NCBI RefSeq assembly: GCF_016714285.1
Contig: NZ_JADJNN010000001.1
Location: 744,001-808,000, forward strand
Direction: 5' to 3'
Source of the DNA: Nannocystis sp.
GTDB lineage: Bacteria; Myxococcota_A; Polyangia; Nannocystales; Nannocystaceae
DNA length: 64,000 bases
The notes under the pieces were generated by a model. The model searched no databases, was not told where the DNA came from, and worked only from the letters and a program-made list of their open reading frames with translations. Positions 47,327 through 56,200 of this stretch are shown here, piece after piece (the first letter of the stretch is position 1; each line of letters starts with the position of its first letter). The position numbers were made by a program, and so were the translations under genes.

Positions 47327-48466
47327 GTGACGACTCTCGGCCTCGTGCTCACTGGCGGCGGCGCCCGGGCCGCGTATCAAGTCGGCGCCCTGCAGGCGCT
47401 CGCCGAGATCGCGGACTTCGACAGGACCCCCTTCCGCGTCCTCACGGGTGTGTCGGCCGGGGCGATCAACGCCGCCTATCTGGCCGCGCGCGCGGACGAC
47501 TTCCGCGCCGGTGCCCGCGGCCTGTGGGACATGTGGCACCGCCTCGAGACCCGCGACGTGTACCTCAGCGACGCGCGCAACCTCGCCAGCATCGGCAGCC
47601 GCTGGATCCGCGACCTCGGCCTCGGCGGCCTGCTCGGCGCCGGCAACATCAACTACCTCCTCGACACCGCCCCGCTGCGTCAGTTCCTCGGCGATCGCCT
47701 CGAGCTCGCGCGCGTCGCCGGCCACATCGCCAGCGGCCAGCTGCGCGGCGTCTCCGTCACCGCCACGAACTACATCACCGGCACCGCGATCAGCTTCTTC
47801 GACGGCGCCCCCGAGATCCGCGACTGGACCCGCAGCAGCCGCCTCGGCGTGCGCACGCCCCTGCGCATCGAGCACGTGCTCGGCTCGGCCGCGATCCCCA
47901 TCTTCTTCGCCCCGGTGGCGATCGACGGCGTCCCCTTCGGCGACGGCTGCGTGCGCATGACGGCTCCGACCAGCCCGGCGATCCACCTCGGCGCCGACCG
48001 CATCATTGCGATCGGCATCCGCTACTTTCGCACCGGCGAGCAGACCGTCCTGCTCAACCAAAACCTGCGCGCCGAGCGGGTCGCCCTCGCCGAGATCGCC
48101 AGCGTGCTGCTCAACGCCGTGTTCCTCGACTCGCTCGAGGCCGACCTCGAGCTGCTCGAGCGCATCAACCAGACCATGTCCTTCGTGCGCCCCGAGGACC
48201 ACGCGTTCATGCCGGAGAAGCTGCGCCCGATCCCCGCGCTCGCCCTGCGCCCCTCGCAGGACCTCGGCCGCCTCGCCGGCGATCAGTACGCCAACTTCCC
48301 CCGCATGCTGCGCTACCTCCTGCGAGGCATCGGCGCCACCGGAGCCAGCGGCTGGGACCTCCTCTCCTACCTGGCCTTCGAGCCAGGCTACATCGACCGC
48401 CTGCTCGAGCTCGGCCACCGCGACACCCTCGCCCGCAAGGACGAGATCTTGGCCTTCCTCCGCTGA
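47327..48466 (+). CDS. Patatin-like phospholipase
   Basis: 379 residues from the GTG at 47327. TGGGARAAYQVGALQAL is the oxyanion-hole segment, GVSAGAINA carries the nucleophile Ser (GxSxG, about residue 43), and FGDGCVRM supplies the catalytic Asp of the Ser-Asp dyad (about residue 205). No signal peptide. These enzymes hydrolyse acyl esters of phospholipids. The 3' end is followed by two degenerate copies of itself. Confidence 0.92.
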   Translation: MTTLGLVLTGGGARAAYQVGALQALAEIADFDRTPFRVLTGVSAGAINAAYLAARADDFRAGARGLWDMWHRLETRDVYLSDARNLASIGSRWIRDLGLGGLLGAGNINYLLDTAPLRQFLGDRLELARVAGHIASGQLRGVSVTATNYITGTAISFFDGAPEIRDWTRSSRLGVRTPLRIEHVLGSAAIPIFFAPVAIDGVPFGDGCVRMTAPTSPAIHLGADRIIAIGIRYFRTGEQTVLLNQNLRAERVALAEIASVLLNAVFLDSLEADLELLERINQTMSFVRPEDHAFMPEKLRPIPALALRPSQDLGRLAGDQYANFPRMLRYLLRGIGATGASGWDLLSYLAFEPGYIDRLLELGHRDTLARKDEILAFLR

Positions 48467-48565
48467 GCCGCTCGCACCGCGGCCCGCGAGGACGAGCTCC
48501 TCCTCCGCCAAGCCGCTGGCACCGGTCTCACGGACGAGCTCCTCGTCCGCTGAGCCGCTTGCGCC
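48438..48565 (+). repeat. Three degenerate copies of the patatin 3' end
   Basis: GACGAGATCTTGGCCTTCCT and the patatin stop are followed by two similar units of about 47-52 bp (GACGAGCTCCTCCTCCGCC and GACGAGCTCCTCGTCCGCTG), each followed by an AGCCGCT segment. Confidence 0.8.
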
Positions 48566-48595
48566 ACGGCCCGCCGCGGGCGACAACGAGGCCGC

Positions 48596-49370
48596 GTGCG
48601 CCGACGCCTCCCCGCCCTCGCGCTGCTGCTGCTCGCCGCTCCCCCGGCCCGCGCCCACCAGCCAGGCCTGTCGCGCGGCGAGTACCGCGTCGACGGCAGC
48701 ACCCTCACCGCCGAGCTGGTGTTCGCGCGCCGCGAGCTCGCAGCGCTGGTGCCCGGCGCCGACGCCGACGCCGACGGCACCCTCGACGAGTTCGAGCTCC
48801 TCGCCGTCGACCTCGCCCTGCGCAAGCAGCTGCTCGCCGGCTTCCACGTCCACGCCGGCCCCGACGAGTGCAGCGGCGCGGTCACCCGGATCGTGTTCGT
48901 CGAGGAGGACGGCCTTGAGGTCGACACTCGCCACAGCTGCCCCGGCGCCCCGCTCCCCGCCGTCACCCTGCGCTGGCCGCTGCTCACCCGCCTCGGCCCC
49001 GCCCACCGCCACCTCGGCCGAATCGTCTTCGCCGCCAAACCTGTCCCCGAGGACAGCCCCGCCCCGGCCGGGCCACCACCTGTCCCCGAGGACAGCCGCC
49101 GCGGCCGGTCAGCCACCTGTCCCCGGGGACAGCCAGGCGATCGACTTCGTCGCCCACGCGCGCCGCGGCGCGCTCACGATCCGCCGCCCCGCGGCGCCCA
49201 GCGCCTCGCGCGTGCCCGCCCCTGCCGTGCCCGCCGCGCCCCCGCCGACCCCGCCCGTGCCCGCCGCGCCTGCGCGCTGGCCCTGGCTGACTGGCCTCGG
49301 CATCGCCCTCGCCGGCGCCCTCGTCGTCCTCGCGTTGACGCGGGCGCTGCGAGCCGCGCGGCGGCGCTGA
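48596..49370 (+). CDS. HupE/UreJ-N-like membrane protein with EF-hand loop; frameshifted
   Basis: GTG start; signal peptide ends PPARA before HQPGLSRGEYRVDG. The N-terminal domain resembles the extracytoplasmic part of HupE/UreJ-2 proteins, and DADADGTLDEFE is a full EF-hand loop. At about 49090-49110 the frame changes, within a run of three CCTGTCCCC...GGACAGC palindromes, and reading continues as QAIDFVAHARRGALTIRR, a Pro/Ala linker and one membrane span (WLTGLGIALAGALVVLAL). The usual multi-span HupE part is missing. The break may be an assembly indel or an out-of-frame palindrome insertion. Confidence 0.65.
49039..49134. repeat. Three dispersed palindromes around a frame change
   Basis: CCTGTCCCCGAGGACAGC twice and CCTGTCCCCGGGGACAGC once, at about 49039, 49078 and 49113. 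The first two are read as PVPEDS. The third is read as PVPGDS in the shifted frame. Confidence 0.9.
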
Positions 49371-49376
49371 TACGAT
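49371..49376 (+). promoter_or_regulatory. -10-like box of the L7/L12-CTD repeat gene
   Basis: TACGAT ends five bases before the ATG at 49382 and overlaps the upstream stop codon. Confidence 0.5.
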
Positions 49377-49381
49377 GCGCC

Positions 49382-50194
49382 ATGCTCGACCCGGACATCC
49401 AGGCGCTCGTCGAAATGGGTGACACCATCGGCGCGATCGGTCTCCAGCAGCAGCGCCACGGCGGCAGCGTCCTCGCCGCGCGCAAGGCCGTCGAGGACGC
49501 CCGCTGGGCGCTCACCCAGAAGCGAGGCGCCGCCCTCGACGCCAGCGGCAGCGAGATCGACGAGCTCCTCCGCCGCGGCGAGAAGCTCGAGGCGATCAAG
49601 CGCCACCGCGAGCAGCACGGCGTCAGCCTGCAGGAGGCCAAGGAGGCGATCGACGCCCGCGCCGCCGCCCTCGCGCCGGCCCCCGCCGCCGCGGGCACCG
49701 TGGTCGTCGACGCCGAGCTCGCCGCGGCGCTGCGCAGCGACCAGAAGATCGCCGCGATCAAGCGCTACCGCGAGCTCTACGGCGTCGGCCTCAAGGACGC
49801 CAAGGAAGCCGTCGAGGCGATCATGGCCGGCGGCGCCGTCCCGCCCGCCCCGGTCCGCGCCCCCGATCCGACCACCAGCTTGCAGCCCGAGCTCGACCGC
49901 CTGATCGCCGCCGACCAGAAGATCATGGCGATCAAGCACTACCGCACGATCACCGGCGTGGGCCTCAAGGAGGCCAAGGACTTCGTCGAGGCCCGCAGCC
50001 GCGACCTCACCGCCCTGGCCGAGGCCCAGGACCGGGCCGCCGCGGGCCTGCAGCCCGAGCTCGATCGCCTGATCGCCGCCAACCAGAAGATCATGGCGAT
50101 CAAGCACTACCGCATGGTCACCAACGTCGGCCTCAAGGAGGCCAAGGACGCCGTCGAGGCCCGCATGGCCGAGCTGGCCGAGTCGGCCCGCTAG
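49382..50194 (+). CDS. Protein of five L7/L12 C-terminal-like repeats
   Basis: 270 residues made almost wholly of five repeats of about 40-55 residues. The core QKIMAIKHYRTITGVGLKEA strongly resembles the ribosomal L7/L12 C-terminal domain (KIxVIKxVRExTGLGLKEAKDLV). The repeats at about residues 5, 60, 120, 165 and 220 become more alike toward the C-terminus. In L7/L12 this face recruits translation GTPases. No signal or membrane span, so cytoplasmic. Whether it touches ribosomes or GTPases is unknown. Confidence 0.85.
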   Translation: MLDPDIQALVEMGDTIGAIGLQQQRHGGSVLAARKAVEDARWALTQKRGAALDASGSEIDELLRRGEKLEAIKRHREQHGVSLQEAKEAIDARAAALAPAPAAAGTVVVDAELAAALRSDQKIAAIKRYRELYGVGLKDAKEAVEAIMAGGAVPPAPVRAPDPTTSLQPELDRLIAADQKIMAIKHYRTITGVGLKEAKDFVEARSRDLTALAEAQDRAAAGLQPELDRLIAANQKIMAIKHYRMVTNVGLKEAKDAVEARMAELAESAR

Positions 50195-50933
50195 TCCATC
50201 GGCTCCGCGAACAGCTCCTCGGCGCTGTTCGCCGTGGCCGCCCGCTCGAGCCAGTAATAGAACTCCTGTGTATCGGTGCCCCCGCGGAGCTCCGCCTCCT
50301 GCTCCGGCGAGAGCACCACGCCGCGGCGCGCGAGCACCCGGAGCAGCGCTTTGAGCAGCACTTTTTGCTCGGCGATCGCCTCGCTCCGCTCCTGCAGCCG
50401 CTCGAGCAGAAACCTCGCGAACTCGGTCCCTTCCGGAGTGCGGTACAAATTGGCCAGATTAGAAGTGTCAACCAGCACGAGTTCCTCCTTGAAGTGGTCG
50501 GTGGGGTCGTCCAGCGTCGGGCCGACGACCAGCTCACTGTATACTCGCCGATCGTCGACCTTCAAGCTGTTCAGCACGGCGAGGGCCACCCGGCGCACTG
50601 CGCCCCCATCGGGTCCCAGGCCGTGCGCGCGAGCCGAAAGCAGGGCCAGCGCCGCTGCATCCACAGGTACGCTGGCCACGTCCACCGCTTCTCCGCGTCG
50701 ATGCGCCGCTGCACTTCGACGATGATCACAAGGCTCGGTCGCTTGCCCAGCGAATCGCCGAGCTCGATCACCAGGTCCGGCACCAGCATGCCCGGCCGCA
50801 TCACCGGATCGACGACCCGACACGGCCCCTCCGGCACCCCAAAGTCCGGCGCCGCTCGCAGGAGCAGCAGCGCCAGCTCCGGCGTCCCGCGGAACAGCTC
50901 GACGATCGCCGCGTGCTCGCTCGACTCGCGCAT
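50191..50933 (-). pseudogene. Decayed Rpn-type PD-(D/E)XK nuclease/transposase-like gene
   Basis: The ATG at 50933 starts SSEHAAIVELFRGTPELALL. The nuclease core is PDLVIELGD (Asp), then IIVEVQRRIDAEKRWTWPAYLW (ExQ), as in Rpn-family proteins. After PAYLW the frame closes. The expected C-terminal part (AALALLSARAHGLGPDGG, VYSELVVGPTLDD) is in another frame and follows too soon, so a segment appears to be deleted and the frame lost. The stop overlaps the convergent L7/L12-repeat gene by a few bases. Confidence 0.7.
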
Positions 50934-51045
50934 CGAGGGACCGCAAAGCAAGCCGCGCGCCACCCATCTCCCCAGCCATCCCGCTCCTCACCGTCATCAC
51001 GGTGGCCAACCGGCGGGACAGCGTCCCGCCGGCGGGCCACCTCGC

Positions 51046-52536
51046 TCATGACTCGATCCCCGCGAGCGAGCGCGCCAGCTGCTTCTTGTCCTCGAGCTGC
51101 ATCTGCCGGGCGATCTGGATCCGCTGCGCCTGCGGCGAGCCGGCCCCGTGCATCGACTCCGTCAGGTAGCCGACCGCGTTGCGCCCGAGCGTCATGTTCT
51201 CGATCAGCCGCAGCACGCGGGCCCGATCCTCCGCCGTCGTCCCGCTGCGCCCGCGCAGCAGGCGGTGCAGCAGCGGACCTATCTCCGCGTCCGCGAAGTC
51301 CTGCTCCGAGGGCAGCGTAGCCACCAGCCCGCCGGCGAGGTCCTGGGCCAGGCGCGCCAGCTCGTAGGGGAAGCGCGTCACGTTGTGCTTGCACACGTTG
51401 GCCAGCAGCTCGTCGTTCTGGTAGTTGCCCGCCGGCGTCGGCCGCGACTCGTACGACGACGCGATGCCCGCCCCGTAGATCGTCTCGTTGAGGTGGGTCA
51501 TCTCGACCAGCTTGTCGCGCACGTGCGACACCTGGGCCACCCCGTTGTAGTCGGCGATCAGCGCCGCCGCCCCGATCAGCACGTCGCCCACCCCGGTCTT
51601 GCACACGTAACTGCGGCGATGAAACGCGGTGAAGCGCTCGACCAGCTCGGCCGCGTAGCTGGTCTCGCCGGCCATGAACACCAGCTCGTCGGGCACGAAC
51701 ACGTCGTCGATCAGGATCAGCGCCTCCTGACCGCTGAAGCGCGCGTTGCCCTGATCGACGCTGCCGCGCTCGAGCGCCCGCGTGTCGCAGGACTGGCGCC
51801 CGACCACGAAGCGCAGGCCCGGGTGGTCGACCGGCACCGCGCACACGATCGCGTAGTCGCGGTCCGCCGCGGCCAGGCGCATCGTCGGCATCACCAGGAT
51901 CCAGTGCGAGTTGATGCACCCGGTCTGGTGCGCCTTGGCCCCGCGGATCACCACGCCGCCCGGCCGACGCTCCACCACGCGGACGAACAGATCGGGGTCG
52001 TCCTGCTCGCTCGGGCCCTTGCTGCGGTCGCCCTTCGGATCCGTCATCGCCCCGCCGTTCACCAGGTTCTGCGCCTGCATCGCCGCCACGAAGGCCCGCA
52101 GGCGCGCGTGGTAGCTCGTGCCGGTCGCCTGGTCGATCGACCAGGTCACCGGGTACAGCGCGTTGATCGCGTCCATGCCGACGCAGCGCTGGAAGCAGGT
52201 CCCGGTGAGCTGGCCGAGGCGGCGCTGCATCTTGTTCTGCGCGACCACGTCGGCGACGCTCTCGGTGACGTGCAGGAAGCGGTTGACCCGCGCACCGCTC
52301 GCGCCGACCACCGCAGTCGCCAGCGCCGGGTCCTCGTTGGCCAGGTCGTAGGTGCGGGCGACCGCGTTGATCGACGGCCGGATCAGCGGATGGTCGACCG
52401 GCTCGGCGATCCGCTCGCCCATGAAGTGCACCCGCAGCCCGCGCCCGCGCAGGCTCTCGACGTACTCGGCCCCGCTCGTGATCGGCGGACGGGGGCGCAG
52501 CCATGCGGGTGTCGGGGGCGCGGCGGGCGTGCTCAT
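51046..52536 (-). CDS. abfD: 4-hydroxybutyryl-CoA dehydratase
   Basis: 496 residues, near-complete alignment by eye to the clostridial enzyme: DHPLIRPSINAVARTYDLA, GAMTDPKGDRSKGPS, GAKAHQTGCINSH, GRQSCDTRALE, and SMHGAGSPQAQRIQIARQ. The enzyme uses FAD and a [4Fe-4S] cluster to convert 4-hydroxybutyryl-CoA to crotonyl-CoA. Cluster ligands appear at Cys114 and Cys118 (TCFQRCVGMD), His306 and Cys312 (FHRRSYVC). His-Cys spacing is six rather than the canonical seven. It stands alone, with no 4HB-CoA transferase nearby. Likely role: 4-hydroxybutyrate or GABA catabolism. Confidence 0.93.
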   Translation of the reverse strand: MSTPAAPPTPAWLRPRPPITSGAEYVESLRGRGLRVHFMGERIAEPVDHPLIRPSINAVARTYDLANEDPALATAVVGASGARVNRFLHVTESVADVVAQNKMQRRLGQLTGTCFQRCVGMDAINALYPVTWSIDQATGTSYHARLRAFVAAMQAQNLVNGGAMTDPKGDRSKGPSEQDDPDLFVRVVERRPGGVVIRGAKAHQTGCINSHWILVMPTMRLAAADRDYAIVCAVPVDHPGLRFVVGRQSCDTRALERGSVDQGNARFSGQEALILIDDVFVPDELVFMAGETSYAAELVERFTAFHRRSYVCKTGVGDVLIGAAALIADYNGVAQVSHVRDKLVEMTHLNETIYGAGIASSYESRPTPAGNYQNDELLANVCKHNVTRFPYELARLAQDLAGGLVATLPSEQDFADAEIGPLLHRLLRGRSGTTAEDRARVLRLIENMTLGRNAVGYLTESMHGAGSPQAQRIQIARQMQLEDKKQLARSLAGIES

Positions 52537-52564
52537 CGCCCGCGAGGTTACGCCGGCCGCAGCG

Positions 52565-53203
52565 TCACGGCGAGGGCGCCGTGATCCCGAGGTTCTTCGC
52601 CATCGAGCTCCACTGCTTGCGCAGCGCCGCCGGTGCCATGCCCATCCTCCCGGCCGCCGCGTCGATCCCGTATTGCAGGTTCCCGATCACCAGCTCCGCC
52701 TGCGGCCCGAGCTCGATCTCTCCGCCCTGCAGCACCGGCGACGAGTCGATCACGCCGATGTAGATCTCGCGGTCGGTCGCCGACGGGAACGCGTTGTGCA
52801 GCTTCTCGAACAGCTCGCGGTCCGCGGGGCGCAGGTTGTCGTGCGGCAGGTTGCGCAGGTCCGCGACCACGCCCATCTCGAGGGTGCCGTCGTTGAAGCT
52901 CGCGCGTGACGCCTTGATCACCTTCGCCACCACCGGGTCCTTCTTGGCCGCGCGGCGATGGAAGTTGCGCAGCTCCTTGTGCTTGCCAGGCGCCGCGCCG
53001 GGGGCGTCCTTCCACACCAGCGGCCCGTCGGGCGTCGCCGTCGCGGTCGCCTCCGCGGCCGCTGCGGGCTCCGCCTGGCCCGCCTGCTCCGCCGTGTACC
53101 ACTCGGGCAGCGCCGTGACCTGCCGCCACAGGTAGAAGATCACGCCGCCCGCGATCAGCAGCAGCAACACCAGCAACACCGCGATCCGCTTCAGCCACTT
53201 CAT
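52565..53203 (-). CDS. Membrane-anchored protein coupled to the cyclase gene
   Basis: 212 residues. N-terminal anchor KRIAVLLVLLLLIAGGVIFYLW, a conserved LPEWYTAEQ just outside, an Ala/Thr/Glu linker, then a globular domain (FNDGTLEMGVVADLRNLP, DREIYIGVIDSSPVLQGGEI). No known family. The ATG overlaps the stop of the cyclase gene (ATGA), so the two are made together. Probably extracytoplasmic; perhaps a ligand or partner module. Confidence 0.65.
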   Translation of the reverse strand: MKWLKRIAVLLVLLLLIAGGVIFYLWRQVTALPEWYTAEQAGQAEPAAAAEATATATPDGPLVWKDAPGAAPGKHKELRNFHRRAAKKDPVVAKVIKASRASFNDGTLEMGVVADLRNLPHDNLRPADRELFEKLHNAFPSATDREIYIGVIDSSPVLQGGEIELGPQAELVIGNLQYGIDAAAGRMGMAPAALRKQWSSMAKNLGITAPSP

Positions 53204-56200
53204 TGGCCCGACGATACCAGCCCCGAGCCCGCCGGTGCGCCGAGCTGTGCGAGCGCGGGATCGTCGAGCTTGCCGGCCAGGCGCGCGCGCGTCTCCTCAA
53301 GCAGCGCCTGCGAGGCCGGCGAGCGCCCGGGCAGCCCGGCCAGACGCAGCGCCGCTCGCAGCTCAAACAGGCGGGCGTGCTGCTCGCGAGCGCGGTGGAT
53401 CGCGGCCACGAAGCAGGCCTCGGGTGTGCCCTCGGGGGTGGCCCCGAGGGTGGCCTCGCGTGTGTCCTCGGGCGTGCCCTCGCGTGTGCCCTCGCGTGTG
53501 TCCCCGTCGGCGCTGCCGCTCATGGCCAGGAGCAGCTCGCCGCGCCGGCGCAGCAGCGCCGACTCCCACACCCGCGCCCCTGATTGCCGCGACGCCGCGA
53601 GCGCCTCGTGCAGGTGCGCGAGCGCCTCGTCGCCGCGACCAGCGTGCTCGCACAACTCCGCGTAGACCCCGAGCACCCACGGCCAGAACACGCTCATGCC
53701 GGCGACCTGCAGATCGACGATCGCCTGGCGCAGCAGGTCGGTCGCCTCCTCGAGCTGGCCCTGCGCCGCCATCGACCACGCCTCGACCACCTGCGCGAAG
53801 CTGTGCCAGGTCCCGGCCACGTGCTCCTGGCCACCGAGCAGCATCTGCGCCTGCGCTTGTTCGCGGGCCCGCTCGACCTGCCCCGTCAGCTGGCACAGGA
53901 TCGCCGCGTGGGCGATGGCGAAGGCCGCCGTCGCCGGATTGCCGAGCTCGCGGGCCACCGCCAGCGCCACCTTGCAGCGCTCCTCGGCCTCGGCCCGGTT
54001 CCCTTGCAGGTACAGGCAGATCGCCAGCAGCGACAGGCTCGCGACCCGCGGGTCGTGGTTGTAGAGGAACGCCAGCGGCCGGTCGAAGTCCGGCGCGTAG
54101 AGGGCGATCGCCCGCTCGAGGTGAGCCCGCGCCCGCGGCAGCTCGCCGAGGTGGAGCATCTGCGTGCCGAGCGTGCGGTGGGCGATCAGCAGCGGCACCC
54201 GCTCCTTGCGGCGCTCGGCGAACACCAGCAGCTGCTCGGCCAGCTCGATCGCCACGCGATGCTCGGAGCGGACGAAGTAGTAGGTCCACAGCCCGAACAG
54301 CACCGGGAACAGGTGCCGCGTCTCGCCGACCTCGCGGCACAGCTCGCGGGCCCGGGCGAAGGTCCGCTCCACCTCGTCGGACGCGACCCCGCGGGCCGCG
54401 ATGATCGCGTTGCCGAGCCCGATCTGCAGCGCGATCTCCTGCTCCGTGCGCGCCGAGCTGGCCGGCAATCCGGGCAGCAGCTCGATCGCCCGCCCGAAGT
54501 GCAGCGCCGCCTCCTGGCCGACGCCGTTGCGGATCGCCTGCTCGCCCGCGCGTTGCAGATAGCCGACCGCCCGCTGGACCAGCTCCGGGCTCGGGCGCTG
54601 CGCCTCGGTCACCAGCGCCGTCGGGGCGACCACGCTGTACCAGTGGTGCGCCAGCAGCGGGTAGTGCAGCTCGACGCGGTCCTTGTACACGCGCTCGTGG
54701 TACTCCGCGATCGCCTGGTGCAGCTGCTGGCGCTGGGCGAAGGGCAGCAGGTTGTACGCGACCTCCTGCGTCAGCGCGTGCTTGAAGCCGTAGCTCGGGT
54801 CGGCCACGCTGCCGCCCTTGAGCAGCACCATGCCGCGGCGCTCGAGCGCCGCCAGGTGCTCCGGCAGCCCCGCGCGGTCGGCCTCGATCGGGTGGACCGC
54901 GCGCAGCAGCGACAGCGGGAACACCCGCCCGAGCACGCTCGCCACCTTCACCACCAGCTGCAGCTGCGGCGACAGGCGATCGATGCGGGTCGTGATCACC
55001 GCCTCGAGGTTGTCGGGGAACTGCGCCGCCTTGAGCTCACCTGCCTCGGGGGCCAGGTAGCACTCGTCGCCGAGGATCGACAGCAGCCCGGCGTCGCGCA
55101 GCGCCACGCTGAGCTCCTCGGTGAACAGCGGGTGGCCCTCGGCGCGCCCGTACACGAACTCGATCACCTCCGCCGGCGCCCGCGCGACCCCGAGCTTGCG
55201 GCACACCAGCGTCTCGGTCTCGGCCAGCGACAGCGGCCCCAGCACCAGGTGGTGCGTCGACGCGTCGGCCAGCACCTGGCGCAGCTCCGACGGCGCGGGG
55301 TCCGTGTCGCTCTCGATCGGCCCGGTCACCAGGACGCACAGCAGCGGCCCGATCTGCTCGCGCACCTGGGCGAGCAGCGCCCACGAGGCCGAGTCGACCC
55401 AGTGCGCGTCCTCGATGAGCAGCAGCGCCGGCCCGTCCTCGAGGTGCCCGCGCAGCACCGCCACCAGCAGCTCGCGCGTCAGCTCGGCGCGGACCTTGCC
55501 GGCGATCGCGGCGCTGCGCTCCGTCTCCGCCGGGTCGAGCGCGAGCACGGCGGCCAGCAGCGGCGCGCGGGCACCTGACCCCGGGACCAGGTCCTTGAGG
55601 ACAGTTTGCACGCGGCCCCAGGGGTCGCGTTCGGCCTCCGGATCGTCGAGCCCGAAGATCGGGCGGAACACCGGTGTCCACGCGTGGTACGGCGCCGCGC
55701 CGTCGGGCGCCTCGCGGGCGCCGATCAGCTGCGGCACCCCCATCGCCTCGGCCTGCTCGAGCAGGTCGTCGGCCAGCCGCGACTTGCCGAGCCCCGCCTC
55801 GCCCTCGACCACCACCGTCGCGCTGCGTCCGCGCAGCAGCTCGTGCAGCTTGCCGATCAGCACCACCCGCTCGCGCATCCGTCCGACCAGCGCCGGCCGC
55901 GGCGGCGCGTGCCGGCGATCCGCCGTCTGCGTCCCCGAGCTCGGCCCACGCGCGACCAGCCGCCCGCCGCGCGCGACCAGCCGCCCGCTCGCCGGCCCGT
56001 AGATCGCCACTGCCTCCGTCTTGCCCTTCACCTTGATCGGCGGGTAGGCCTCGAACATGAACTGCGCCCGCGCCGACGCGAAGGTGTGGCTGTCACACAG
56101 GATCGGCCGCGCCTCGTCCGCCGCCTGCATCAGCCGCGCGGCCAGGTTGACCACGTCGCCGAGCAGCGTGTACTCGCAGCGGTCCGCGCCGCCCACCGAC

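Noticed and set aside
49382..50107. Minus-strand frame opposite the L7/L12-repeat gene
   Set aside because: Its Gly/Leu/Asp pattern mirrors the repeats of the plus-strand gene; there is no start context and no domain.
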